From positions 124,001 through 188,000 of the forward strand of contig JAWWNJ010000174.1 in NCBI GenBank assembly GCA_037176885.1: a stretch of DNA of 64,000 bases. The letters run 5' to 3'. The translations under genes were made by a program, and so were the position numbers. This stretch comes from Favolaschia claudopus (Eukaryota; Basidiomycota; Agaricomycetes; Agaricales; Mycenaceae). The notes beneath the pieces are model-generated. The model searched no databases, was not told the origin of the DNA, and saw only the letters and a program-made list of their open reading frames with translations. This document shows, in pieces, positions 11,690 to 24,400 of this stretch (position 1 is its first letter; every line of letters starts with the position of its first letter).

Positions 11690-13126
11690 TTGGTGAAGAA
11701 AATTTCTTACCAAAGGTCGACGCGGCGTGACTGTTACGTTGGCGCATTTGCTGGAGCATTCAGAAGGCTAAAGAAGTGCGAAGCATACTACTAGGGCCTT
11801 CAAATATGCAGGTACGCAGGTCATTCAAATTTACTGTACGGTCACCTGTGTTTTCCAATTTCTTAGACGGCGGAGTACGCCGGTTGCCAGCTATTCAGAG
11901 CATTTGGAGTTCCACTTAAGTTTTATCCAGGGCTTTCAGCAAGTGAGCTCAGTCTAATCAATTGCTGTCTTATTTGATTTAATTTGTTCCAGTTTTTTTC
12001 CCCCAGCGTTTGTGCAAGTCCTGCGAGACTTTCAACCCGATATTATTCATTTGGTGGATCCATCTGGCTCGGAATTCAAGCTCTCATCATCGTAAGAATA
12101 CTTTTCCCACATATTCTCTGGTTACCAGCCACGACACCAATCTACCGGCGTATGCCACATATTCGGTTTTCCGTACTCTCGTCGACGGGGCTGGCAGATA
12201 CTCCGCTACTTCCACTCATTTGCCAAGTGTACGTTGGTTCCGAGCGAAAGCACTGCAGCCCTTTCTGCGCCGGAAAGGGTATGCCAATCTTCGTGTGTGC
12301 GGCCGGGGTGCAGATGCAGAGCAGTTCAACGTGAGTTTTGGTGCAATTTCTTCATTGTCGCGACTTTAGTCGATGCAGAGATCGTTCCGCAATTCCATTG
12401 CCCGAGAAAGCTGGGGTATTGGGAAGGACGATGTAGCTGTTTTATCTGTTGGACGACTGAGTCCAGAAAAGAACTTGCTCTTGTTATCGAAAGTATCTCG
12501 CGTCTGTCGGCTGGTTTCGAAGAAACGAATTGTCTTGATATTCGTGGCCAAGGACCATGGGATCACTACATTCGAGAACTTTGCGCCTCGAAAAGCTGCG
12601 TGCAATTTTCTTGGGTCAACTCACCGGAGGCGCGCTTGGAGTGGCATTTGCGAACTCCGACATTATGTGGTATATTTTGTCTCCCCTTATTTCTTCGATC
12701 GACTGATACGATGCTAGTAATACTTCTTACACAGAGACATTTGGCCAAGTAACGCTCGAGGCGCTCTCCTCTGGGCTGCCAGTTATTGGCTTATACGCTG
12801 AAGGTACCGCCGATCTCATTACTCATTGGAAAAACGGACTCCTCCTCGACGTGTATGCATCCGAATCGTGGAATCCATATGCTCCATTGGATTCTCGCAC
12901 ACCCGTCGCTTACTACGACGACTGCGCTTCGCTCATGAACCCTTCCTCATCCACGTTTGGTATCCTCGCTGCCCGGTATGCGACGTTACTGGAGCTCCTA
13001 GTCACCGATCCCGCACTGCGAAGCAGAATGGCCGATGCTGCAGTTTCGACGGCTCGGCAATATACCAGGGACCGATGCATGGATCACATACTTACCTCGT
13101 ATATCGCCGCTTCTCGGGCCGTATGA
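11690..13126 (+). pseudogene. family 4 (GT-B) glycosyltransferase pseudogene
   Basis: Pieces of a family 4 glycosyltransferase appear in the right order but in different frames. They are EENFLPKVD near 11690, TLAHLLEHS and ILLGPSNMQ up to about 11810, FGVPLKFYPGLSA near 11905, LRDFQPDIIHLVDP then IWLGIQALI near 12050, TSHDTNLPAYATY near 12130, and RKGYANLRVCGRGADAEQFN ending at 12328. After a normal intron come SVGRLSPEKN near 12445, GGALGVAFANSDIM near 12640, and ETFGQVTLEALSSGLPVIG near 12735; the last exon then stays open to 13126. At least five frame breaks occur (around 11722, 11770, 12058, 12478, 12610) together with in-frame stops, while several splice sites remain. The donor-binding ETFGQVTLEA block is intact. 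The intact ancestor probably transferred a sugar from a nucleotide donor. Both the substrate and the start codon are unknown. Confidence 0.85.
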
Positions 13127-13484
13127 AACCACGCCGCGTATTCTTGAACTCAGGGCCCGGCGCGCGCCTGATGATGGATGCGTTCGTTGTCTCATTCGCC
13201 ATACTAGCCACTGCACTCACTCATGTGCTCTACATGATCCCAACCTGCGAAAATTTGCCGACTTCATGGTCGAATTTCTGTTCAATCCAGATTACCTTGG
13301 ATGACTGGTAAATTTTCTTTCCGTGATTGTCCGGGATACAGAGGTATGGGAAGGTCGATGTTTTAGTGATACGGAATACTAACAATACAGTTACAGAATT
13401 ATATACTCGCTGTCTATCGCTGTACATGAAAGGAATGATCAGATCCACCCATCTGCCGTGTCGGAGTCTTGTGTTGACAGCTCT

Positions 13485-14948
13485 TCAGACATCAATACAC
13501 GTAGAAAACTCTACTACTTCTACGGAACTTGCATGCCCCTCCGAGTATTCTTGCCGTTTATTTGCAAGGGAAGGATCCCGGATGTTCAGCATGAGCCGTG
13601 AAATCATGATCGATGATATTCTGTCAGTGGGAAGTAAGTCAATGGGATTTTTGTTCTATTTTTCGGTCCGCCTCACATATTGGTGAACGTGGTTGCCACA
13701 CCGCGCGTGAAAGGCTGATGGAGGTGAGTCAACGTTCACTATCTGCTACTCGGGTACGTACACCTCCAAACTAAATCTTACATCAGGATAGCCCAGCTAC
13801 GAACAGAATCACTCACGATTAAACGTCATGATATTGCAGAGGTTTTGAAACCACCACGACCCTAAAGAGAAACCCGAAATCAGCAACGGGTGGCAAGGCC
13901 AAGGCAAGGTACTGGCCCAAAGTATATCGATCCTATAAAAATCGCATCAATTGGTACCTTTCAAGTGGCCGATAGCGCCTACCATCACGGAGCAGTACGT
14001 GCAAGAGCTGCACTCCAACCAGATACCGCTGACTCAGCGCCTTATACAGCGTCAAGAAAAATATGAGACTGTTCGAATATTGCCATCGAGGCCCAGGCGA
14101 CGATGAGGTCGACGGTTCTAATGTCAATCTGAGTCTCGGAAAAAATAGGTACTTAAGATTGAAGCGAACGTACTGAGAATCAATGATTGTATACGTGCAT
14201 CCAAGATGCACTGGCATCTCGCTCCCGGACCCAGGACGACCCGCACCTTGCCGGAGAAAATTGTACCCCACTGAAGAACAGAGTTGTTATCGAACAATCG
14301 ATGAAGTTGAATGAATGAAGAGCGCACGATACAAGCCGCCACAACACCCGCGCCGAACAATAGCATCAGAATAAGGATTGTTCGATTGCGCTCGTGTAGA
14401 GCGTATGTGCGGAAGATGAGCATTACTGACGAACTTCAATCTCTCTCGTTGTTCAAACACAGGGCGACAAACCTCCAATCAATATCTGCGTGGTAATGAC
14501 GAACCACTGGTGATAGAGCTCGAGGTGTTGGCAACTGATTGGCTATGTCAATGGCTTAAATCCCACAGAATTGCATAGAAAGCGTACGTCTGTAGCCAAT
14601 TCTGTACCTCCTTCGTTCAGATGAATATTACTGACTTACCGTGAGCTTATGTGGACTCAATGCGGAGGATTCGGGAGCAGACCAAAACTTCTGGACGATG
14701 ACAGGAACATTTCCGAGCAGTGCCCCGTATCGGTTGATGAAAAACAGCACCGTTGGCCACGAAAATCGAGAGCCCCAGTATCTCGATATTTCCAAGTCCA
14801 AGGTTAAAAGATAGTCGTAGAATAATAAAGCTAGGGTTGAAAGGTACAGATCAGCTCCGTAATTGAGGGAATTTGGTGCTGACAGGCGTACCGAATGATA
14901 TCGCGCCCAAGAAATGACTTGAGCATCTGCAGGCCAATTTTGGGTCAT
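13485..14948 (-). CDS. DUF6533-type seven-span membrane protein
   Basis: Likely a seven-transmembrane protein of the large basidiomycete DUF6533 family, whose function is unknown. Exon 1 (14948-14640, start MTQNWPADAQ) contains the diagnostic LLFYDYLLTLDLEISRYW. Later pieces are ELYHQWFVITTQILIG (near 14500), MLIFRTYALHERNRTILIL (near 14420), FFLTLYKALSQRYLVG (near 14040), FQNLCNIMTFN (near 13840), RGVATTFTNI (near 13695) and SSIMISRLMLN (near 13600). The stop at 13485-13487 follows CIDV. Splice sites are present between these pieces. Near 14068 the conserved IVAWASMAIFE block and the following SLIFFLTLYKAL lie in different frames, so the gene either carries a one-base indel or has diverged there. 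The middle exon boundaries are approximate. Confidence 0.78.
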
Positions 14949-15872
14949 AATCAAGAGCTGTAGAGGGATGACACTGACAGATCGGCGGGTGTTGGATACA
15001 AAGAGGTCATCAGCTAGAGCTGGTCCACCGCATAGAGCCTTCCAGTGGTAGCGGTGAAGGGGAGAAGAGAAAGGACGCTGATCTTCGACGAGGGCTCCAG
15101 GCCGTCGTGCTGTTCCCAGGTTTTTTAATACGGCAACGATGAAGGCGGTGGATAACATATATAGGACCAATGGGTTCTTTCTTCCAGGATGTAACGTAGA
15201 TGTGATGGGTGGAGACCACCCTTGATATTTGTGTTGAAATTGGGCAGGCCGGATCTCTCAAACTTGATTTTGTGCAGCATTATGTGCGAACACCGATCTG
15301 CACAGCGAAAGAGTGGGTAGTAGTCTTTCTCGACATTCTGATAGATCGATTCATTAATGCTCAGAATTCCTCGCTGTCCAGAGATTCAAGCCGAAAATTT
15401 CAACGCGTCGAATTATTTGAGCAGGAATGACACAACGCGGTCATGTGACCGATTCCCGCTGCGCGTCCATTTTTCTTTGATCACTTCGCCATCCGGTTTT
15501 AATTTACCAGCACGCTAAGCTTGGCCTCCCTTACACTTCTCCGAATTTTTGTCAGAGTTCAACCTCAAGTTGACTTCAAGGACTGTTTTCATGAGTATAT
15601 TGATTAATATTTTTGACTTTTTTATGGCGTAATGTCTACACTGCCACTGATGTAAAACAATTTTAATATGACCAAATGGGGAAGGATTGACATGACGAAA
15701 GACGCGCTGAATCTCTGCCCTAACCACCATCGTCGCCCACCAGCTTCGGGGAGGTAAGTACATAGTCTCTAGGACTCGCTGCGACGTTATGGCCCCGTGT
15801 GATGCAGACCTTCCAGCGCATGTCCCTCAAAAGTCCCTTGCGTGTGGAAGATAGCTGTAGAAATTCGACCTA
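14949..15872. other. intergenic between DUF6533 gene and adenylate cyclase
   Basis: About 0.9 kb shared by two divergent promoters. The minus-strand ORF continuing upstream of the DUF6533 ATG to 15170 looks like read-through, not protein. Nothing else is supported. Confidence 0.5.
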
Positions 15873-18800
15873 ATGCTTTCGGGAACGACATCCAAGCGCG
15901 GGTCGCAAGAAAGCTCCAACTCACCGTATTTGAACTCGGAGCAAAAGCTACGCAAGTCAAAATCAACGGAGTTCCTACACCAGGTGCACAGGAAACTCTC
16001 CCTCAAAAGTCTTCGCCGTAACGGTCGCAATAGCACTGATGAATCGGTGCATCCTTCCTTGCGTACGGCTAGCTCATCCGTTGTCGGGTTCCAGCCTCCC
16101 GTTCCGAAGCGCAGGCTCCTCCGCAGTCGGGCAAAGCGAAGCGCAGACGACGTACCTCCAATACCTCCACGTCCTGCGGAGCTGGACGAGATGTACCTCG
16201 AAATTGATATGAAGCTCGACGACGAGGCCATGGCGGGCATCGTTGACCCCGGGGCTCTATATCCAGATACCACCGATGCAAGTTCCCCCGCTAGTGACCT
16301 ATACTCCAGTTCGCAGTCGGGGCATTCCAGCTCAAGATATGGGCGACCAACTCTTCGGAATCCGTTCTCACAACCACCTGTGTCGCGTATACGGAGTCTG
16401 GATCTCATTAGTCCCACTGACCGAAGGTCCTTTCCTATTCCCGACAGCTGGGCAGTTACACCGGCACAAATCCCTTCACTAGAAGCAGAGGAGGAGTCTA
16501 TGTCGGACGACGGTCGATCTAGCGGCGCAGGGGATCTTCCTCGGTGGAAAATACGAATTTACGGACCGGACAACAACGATTATATTCTGCGAATATCTGC
16601 GGACGATACAGTGCAGACGTTGACTCCCTACCTCGACGGAAAGCTTCCTGCCGGAGAGGAGCACGAGAAACACGAGCTTTATTTGAGGGAGCGTGGACGC
16701 GGTGAGTGTGTTTAGTTGGTGCCTTTTCTGTCTGATCACAATCCCTCAATAGAACGGATATTAAGCCCAAATGAGAGGCCTGCCAAGATCCTCAGGCGCT
16801 GTTTGCAGCATGCCGGATATGACGAGTCTGACGGGGATGCTGGGACCGGGAAAGGCGCAGTCGGTCTCCCCGGCGTACCTTTCTTGCTGAAATTCGTATA
16901 TCGCAGTCAGTTTTTGGGTCCAGCAGTGAGTCCCGTATTTTCCGTTGACAGATATTTAATTAATCTTCATTCTTCAGGACGACGATCTTTCTTTGAACAA
17001 CTTTGCCTATGTCAATCTTATCGCGCGCAGCCTAGTCACCATTCCCGTGGTCCTCCATCAACACGCCGACACCATCGTATCACTGCGCTTGTCGCGGAAT
17101 CCTCTCAATGACATCCCCGGCGACTTCATGCAGTCGTGCACCGCACTCAGCGAACTCTATCTTTCGCATACATTCCTGAAGAAAGTTCCGCCCAGCATTC
17201 GGCTCGGCGCAACTTTGACGTTGCTTGACCTCTCGTCCAATCGTCTTGCGTCACTGAATGACGCGGGCTTAGACGAACTCCCTCGTCTCGCGACATTGAA
17301 TCTCCAGAATAATCGCCTCGAGAGACTTCTGGACGTCTTTCCGCCGAGTTTGCTCAATCTCAATGTCTCGAACAACAAATTCGGCGTCTTCCCTCTTAGC
17401 ATCACTAAACTGCCCAACCTCTCTCGACTGGACATCTCGTTCAACTCAATTAGGGAACTGCCGCAAGCAATCGGACGCTTGACTCGGCTCACCAAGCTCG
17501 TCGTTGTGGGTAACCGGATCTCCGGTCTGCCAGACGAGTTTCGTAGTCTTGTAGCTCTCGACGAGCTGGACTGTAGACGAAACCAGATCACAGACCTCGA
17601 ACCCGCCTGCCAGCTTCCGGAACTCGCCGTCTTATCCGCCGATCACAATAATCTTCACACCCTTCCGCGGTCGATAGGACCGATGTTACACGGTCTGAAT
17701 GTCTCGCACAACCATATCACGGAGCTCGTCGTTGGTTCTAGTTCGTACTCTTTTGCGCTCACCTGCTTGGATATCTCCAACGCCAAAATCTCCGTCTTGT
17801 CCGACATCACAGTTTCTCGGCTTCCCCAGCTTCGAACATTGAAGCTCGACCGAAACTCGCTTCGTGGCCTTCCAGATGCACTGGGGGATCTCAAATGGCT
17901 CGAGACTCTCTCGTGCGCAGACAATTCGCTGAGCGGGATTCCGGAAACCCTCGGAAAGCTGCAGAAACTCGAATCTTTGGACTTACACAACAATAGCATC
18001 ACTGAACTTCCGCAGTCTTTGTGGAACTGTGCATCGCTATCACGGGCCAACTTCACATCGAACCTACTTGCTGTACTGCATGATCCTCCGTCTGATGTGG
18101 AAGATTCCCCGACGATTCCTGTGGCTAAATTGCCCAGTCCAACGTTCGCGCCTCGCCGACCTTCTGTTGTCCCCAGGCTCGACCTTCCTCCTCTGGCACA
18201 TTCCCTTGAGGTCTTGAATCTTGCAGAAAATTCTCTCACCGACGAGATGCTTCCCCCGCTCATGATTTTCAAAGAGCTTCGGGTCCTCAATCTCTCCTTG
18301 AACGACATTCAGGAGCTTCCCTCGAACTTCTTCCACGATCTCACGCTGCTCGAGGAAATATATCTCAGCGGCAATCGTTTGACGCATTTCCCGGGCGAAG
18401 ACTTGCCCAGACTCGAACGGCTTTCCACGCTATTCTTGAATGGCAATCATCTCCAACACCTTCCTCACGAGCTCGGACAGGTGAACAGTCTCAGCCTCTT
18501 CGACGTCGGCAACAACCTTCTCAAATATAATATCAATAATATCGACTACGATTGGAACTGGTCCGTTCGATTCCATTTTTTTCGCTAATCTTTTTGAACT
18601 GTATCATTTCTTTAGGAATTTCAACAAGAATCTCGTCTATTTGAATCTCTCCGGCAATAAACAGCTGCAGATTAAATCCGACATGACGAACTACGGCCGC
18701 CCGAGCGTTTCTTCTGCTGATCGACAGTCGTTCTCTGGCTTCTCGGCGCTTTCGCGCCTTCGCGTCTTGGGTCTGATGGACGTGACTATCACAAATACGA

Positions 18801-20922
18801 CTGGCTCAGACATTCCAGACGAAGGCGACGACCGTCGGATCCGAACCTCCTCATCGCTGGTCAATGGCCTGTCGTATGGGATCGCGGATACACTTGGGAA
18901 GAATCGCCAGCCCCTCATGATGGATCTTGTGCACGAGTTTCGAGGTTTTAAGAAGGACACTGTCTTTGCGATGGTGAGTTCGATGTTCAACAGCACTACA
19001 CTTAACTAAATTAGCTCGCTTTCAAGTTCGGGCGCTCCCATCCTGCCAATCAAGCCGCTGCCACGACGTCGAACCCGCTCGCCAAATATTTGAAAGATAA
19101 TTTCGTCCGCGTCTTTATCACCCAACTAAGCGCTCTCGACCGCCAGCGCGGCGAAGGCGTACCGGACGCATTACGTCGCTCCTTCCTCAAGCTTAACCAA
19201 GAGCATCACGACTCACTCTTTGGCTCTCTACGACGCACGTCAGGCGCAGGCGGCCTACCCATCGTCGATGCTTCACAAGTGTATAATGGCGCTTCCGGCG
19301 TCGTAGTCTACATCGATGTCGTTGACAAGCGGATGTACATCGCGAATGCGGGCAACGCACTTGCGATTGTTTCGCGCCGCGGAACCGCGATTCCTGTGTC
19401 TCGGAAGCATGAGCCCTGGGATCGAACCGAAGCAGCCCGGATTCGTGCCGCTCAAGGCTGGATATCGCCCTCCGGCCTGGTCGGAGACGAGTTGGATATT
19501 TCTCGCTCGTTTGGATTCTACCATTTGCTGCCCATGGTCAATGCCCGTCCGGATATCTTCCCATATGAGCTCACCAGCCTCGACGACATAGTTATCATCG
19601 CGAATCGTGGGCTTTGGGATTTCGTCACGTATCAAACTGCTGTGGATCTGGTTCAGCATACGGAGCCGACGGCGGCAGCGCAGAAACTACGCGATGTCGC
19701 TATTAGCTATGGTGCGGAGGGGAGTACGATGGTTATGGTGGTGTCGCTGGCCAACCTATTCCACGATAAAAGTGATGGGGCACCGACTGATCGACGGAGG
19801 CGACGTGCCGTAGGAGTCGTAGACCGCATTCTTGACCGCTTGAAAGACGAGGTGCCGCCCCCGGTGGGTCATGTCGCTATTGTTTTCACGGACATCAAGG
19901 GCTCTACTCACTTGTGGGAGGCTACGCCATCGGGGATGATCACCGCTATCCATCTACACAACAATCTTCTCCGTCGATATCTGCGTATCTGTGGTGGATA
20001 CGAAGTTCGCACTGAGGGCGATAGCTTCATGTGCTCCTTCCCCACCGTTCTCGCCGCTGTATGGTGGTGTCTGACCGTGCAGGTCGAGCTCCTCAAGGTT
20101 TCTTGGCCGCAAGATATTCTCGATTGCCCTGACGGCAGGGAGATTTACGATGTCGATGGTCGCCTCATGTACCGTGGATTATCAATCCGCATAGGGATTC
20201 ATTGCGGTTCACCACTCTGCTTGACCGATCCCGTCACTAATCGTATGGACTACTTCGGAATACTGGTGACGCGGGCAGCTCGTATTGCGAGTGTGGCAGC
20301 TGGAGGGCAGATCATGTTCAGTGCGGATGTGCTGAACGAACTAAATGCTCGGATTTTTCAGAGCGATCCTGCCGTCGAATATCCCGAACCACAACCGAAG
20401 GAGGCTATCGATGGCATTCGACATCTTGGGCCGTCGGTGTTTCGCGTTGGAGAAATGAAGCTCAAGGGGCTGGAAGTACCAGAGACGCTCTCCTTCGTGC
20501 TCCCTTCATCCCTCCTAGGACGCAGTACATACATTGAACCCATCGTCGTCAATCCTCCCCCTCTTCCTAGCCCATCATTACGCAGTCCTCCGCCATCTGA
20601 CCGGTTCGAGCTCACACAGGTTCGCGAGCTCGCTCGGCTCTGCGTGCGCTTGGAAATCGCCTGCGCAGATCCAGCGCTGTACTCACTTCCCGGCAAACCC
20701 GACGCAGACGCGGACATCCTCCTCCCTGCAAACACGGACTTGACGGATTCAGAACTATCAGCGCTTCTCTACTCACTCACTATCAGGATCGAAAACACGG
20801 AACTTGTTCTTCGACACAAGCTCAATACACATGCACTTACCAAGAATGCTATCGTATCTGCTCTCCGGGATTTAGATGAACGGACGTTGGAGGAATTACG
20901 GACCATGCTACAAATTCGCTGA
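15873..20922 (+). CDS. fungal-type adenylate cyclase (RA-LRR-PP2C-cyclase)
   Basis: Makes cAMP from ATP in Ras/G-protein nutrient signalling, peripheral to membranes. Five exons (15873-16701, 16753-16925, 16978-18560, 18616-18973, 19015-20922) join in frame to 1616 residues. Order: a Ser/Pro/Arg-rich disordered N-terminus (1 to about 220); an RA-like domain (about 225-330); a long leucine-rich repeat array (about 350-900, repeats such as LTLLDLSSNRLASL); a PP2C-like domain (about 985-1250); a class III cyclase domain (about 1260-1460) with FTDIKGSTHLWEATP, TEGDSFM and MDYFG; and a helical tail. Both metal-binding aspartates are present. The usual Lys of the KTEGD motif is Arg 1313, and the usual Asn of VN.AAR is Thr 1400. 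Intron 3 has donor GTCCGT. Other basidiomycete cyclases are often longer at the N-terminus; an in-frame stop lies just upstream of this ATG, so an extra 5' exon is possible. Confidence 0.95.
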
Positions 20923-21245
20923 TTTTTTTCGCTATTGAATCCTTTTTTTCCGTATGGGCAATTTATTAGTTCAGTTTTTCCACCTATTGTACATTCGTAA
21001 CTGCCTTGTTGTGCGGCCAGCGTCTACTGTAACCTACGCGCGCCGCCGTCGGTGACTCGGGGGTTCGCCGCATCATGATGCGGAAGATGCCGTAATCGGC
21101 GCTCTTTGCTTCCTGCTTCCATCATCAGAGGTGTACGACGAGTCGACGACCTACCACTGACCTCCACTGACCGGCAATGGACACACATCTGTCCGCAGCT
21201 GTCCGCCAGCTCACCCTCTTCAGCCGAACCATGTGCTGGGACGAA
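20923..21245. other. 3' flank of adenylate cyclase
   Basis: T-rich 3' untranslated sequence just after the stop, then about 200 bp of GC-rich unique sequence leading to the G run. No gene seen. Confidence 0.5.

Positions 21246-21278
<33 letters not shown>
21246..21278 (+). repeat. 33-base G homopolymer
   Basis: An uninterrupted run of 33 G on the plus strand. It ends seven bases before the left inverted repeat of the Plavaka unit. Runs this long are rare, can form G-quadruplex structure and are hard to assemble, so the length may be inexact. Confidence 0.9.
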
Positions 21279-21279
<1 letters not shown>

Positions 21280-21285
21280 ATATTA

Positions 21286-21299
21286 TATGTCGCAAATTT
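21286..21299 (+). repeat. left terminal inverted repeat of the Plavaka unit
   Basis: TATGTCGCAAATTT, perfect inverted partner of 27797-27810. Confidence 0.7.
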
Positions 21300-21440
21300 A
21301 TTTATTTTGTTATCGTGCCCGACCACCCGACCATGCCCGATAATACCCCGACAGGGCCCGACCGGGATGCTATCGGGGTGCGGTCAGGTAACATAAGCCC
21401 ACCCGCCACAAAGTGGTCGAAAAAGCAACGGTTAAGATTT

Positions 21441-24400
21441 TTAATTGCATACATGGCCTATAGCATTGAGTACGCGTAAAAACATATCACCGTCGACTAC
21501 ATCCACGAGATAATGAAAGTTGCGACGCGAATTTGATGGTCCCTGAGCATGAGCCAACAATGCACCTCGGATGACAAAGTCCATGAGGAGGAAAGTCAAG
21601 TCTACCTCCTCCTCGAACACAACACAGCCGTCCCACGAAGTTTTCGGCCGCCACTTGCTAGGCTTCATATTTTGCACAACAGCAAGATCCACAACACGAC
21701 CTGAGGGCAGCTGGCAGCGAATGAGGGATCGTATTCGAGCACATGCGATGCCCGGTTGATCAGAGTTGAAAAGGACACAATCGTACCGAGGCCCAGAATT
21801 GTACCAGTTACTGTTGCAGCGCAAAATATCCTCAGCATTGGTCCAGTCATCCTTTGACTGATACACAATGTAGACACATTGAAATACCTCGATCTGTATG
21901 TGCGATAAGTTTGCGCAAGGAAAAAGAGAAAGAAACACTTGCCATGATCGTGTCTTCGTAAGTCAGATATTCGTCGGGAAATTGCGAGTGCAGAAATTCT
22001 CGAAGACGAGGATCAAGAGCACGGTATATAGGATTATTTCCCCCATGTAAATCCTCGTAACTGCGGCTGTCACCATACTGCAGCGGCGAGCCAAAAATCC
22101 ACTGGTTCTCCCCATTTGCGGGCGGGATCCGTGATTTCGGGACACGCCGTGCGGAGCCTTGTTTGAACTGAGCAACATCGGCTTCTTGATTTGTGGCATC
22201 GGTGTCGCTGCTGGCGTCTGACAACTCAGCCGTTTGCGAAGCGCGCCTGAAAAAATCGTCAATCAACAGGCGCGTCCGAGCGACAACCTCTTGATCCTCG
22301 TCGCGAATAGAAATCTGCTTATTCTAAGTGTTTTCATTGGAGTAAGATTCAACATTAGCTCACCTGGGCTTCCGTGTTGCGCTTATTTGTCTGGCCATAG
22401 TGTTGTTTGACTTCTTGGTGTATTCCCTCCCCCGTTCGAGTGGTACCGTTGCGCAGCACACCCTTCAAACGAACATCATCGAGGGCGTGTATAAGATAGT
22501 GTTGTTTCGGAAACTTGAAGTTCTTGTCGTAGTCCTCGGAAACGCGCTTCAGATAGAACTAGTCAGCAACTCCAGCTTAATGTAAAATGGTGGCCGTACC
22601 TTGCACCATTTTTCGTAGTCTTCTATGCATTGTTGAACGACAAGCTGTCGACTCGTCGTCATCACGCGTAAGCCAAGCAACATTCGACACTTCAACAGAG
22701 CTCTGATGCACGGTATCAGCGTCGATTTTGGGGGGGAGAATCTCGCAGAGAATATAAACAATACACTAAGAGGAAAGGGTTTCTCAGCATCTCCTTGAAT
22801 TTCGTAGACAAACAATTGCCCAAACAAAACTCTGACCTTGAGAATATCGAGATGAGTTTGGCCGTCAGTGAAATCTTTCGTAGCCAAGTCGTTGATATGT
22901 TTGAGATTTCGCCAGCGAGAGAATTTTGCCATTCTATGACGGAAGTTAATTGAGTATCTACGCGGATCGGGAACATACCGTTTGGTGACTTCGGCAAGCA
23001 GACCGAGTTTCTCGAGGAGATCCAACGTTAGCGACCAGAGGTGGTGTCCCCACTTGCCTGCCTCGAGAAAATGGAGGAGATCATAAACGAACGAAAGATA
23101 CGGGTCAGAGAAACGGATGTTCCACATGAAATGCTGAATAAATCAGTATCTAGACAAGCTTTCCAAATAAACTCATACCGGTACGTCGTGCAGACCGTGG
23201 TCCATCAAGAGCTTATCTCGTTGAGCTGCTGTGGGAGCACACCTGGCTCTTTCAACCACATTCCGCATCGCTTCAGAGCTGCGCAACGGAAAGAACTGAT
23301 GAAGGCAGTCGAGCATCTCGTGAGAAACGAGACAGCGGGGGCAAGGGTGTCTCGCTCGGTTAGCTCGGCAACAGGTGAAGCTCCACGCCTCCTCAAAATC
23401 CAAGGACTCAATTAAGAACCCCGGATAAAGGTTGCGAACCACATCATCACCGCAACGGACAGGTTCCCCAAACCATGACTTTTTCCAGATCGTTTCGAAG
23501 AGCTTTTCCATGACTTGCTGGTAGATTTCACGCTTGAATTGATTGAATTCGTAGTTTTGACGCTCCGTACGATTTTTGGAATGACCAGGGTCTTCAACCT
23601 AAGAAAATCGAATTCCAAACGAATTCTGCTTCCGCTGAGAGTGAAGAAACACACACCATAATCATGAATCCAATTATGACTCCGCCTCCATTGCCCGATG
23701 CGTTTCTGATCTCGGACGGCAGCCAGAGAGCACGGAGCACGATAGGAAACATCTTGACGTGGCTCGTTACAAGACCCTTGTCCAGCCAGATGTGAAGTGG
23801 TAGCCAGCAGTGCATGAGTGGATTTGCGGCAGGAAGTTCGCTCTGGGACTGAGGCATGAGAATTGGAATCGAAAGAAGATGTTAACATACGTCAACCTCG
23901 TGCCAACGATCCGCAGTGAATGGCTCATGAACATATCTTTCCATCTCTCCATTCTCGCAGTAATATAAACGCCGTGACTGCCATTGACTGACACGAGCCA
24001 GTCCTGGGTCCGTCACCAGTGATAGAATCCATTCCCAGGGATCCCGATAATAAAATGTATATTTTTTCGATTCGCCCCAGAGATCTGCCTCGACGGTTGC
24101 GTTCAAAAACTGGGTGAAAAGATTACAAATTTTGAAACACAAAAGAAAAATCGCACTCACTTTGACGCCAAGGGTACGTGCTTTTGCCAGGTACAGTTTA
24201 TAATCTCTATAATCCTTCATCGTAATTCTACTACCACCAGGATTGGACCACGGTCCCGACAATCCCTTCAACTGCATGTCAATGATGTCTTTCGAAAGAA
24301 CACCCTTCACGGCGCTTTCCGTGTAGCCAAAATCAGCCAACGAGTTCCAAGGAGCCCAAGGACGACCAGCATCAAGGGTGTTTTCGAGGCGACGAGCTTC

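Noticed and set aside
17655..18308. 217-codon minus-strand ORF
   Set aside because: Antisense to the leucine-rich repeat exon of adenylate cyclase; repeats give long antisense frames.
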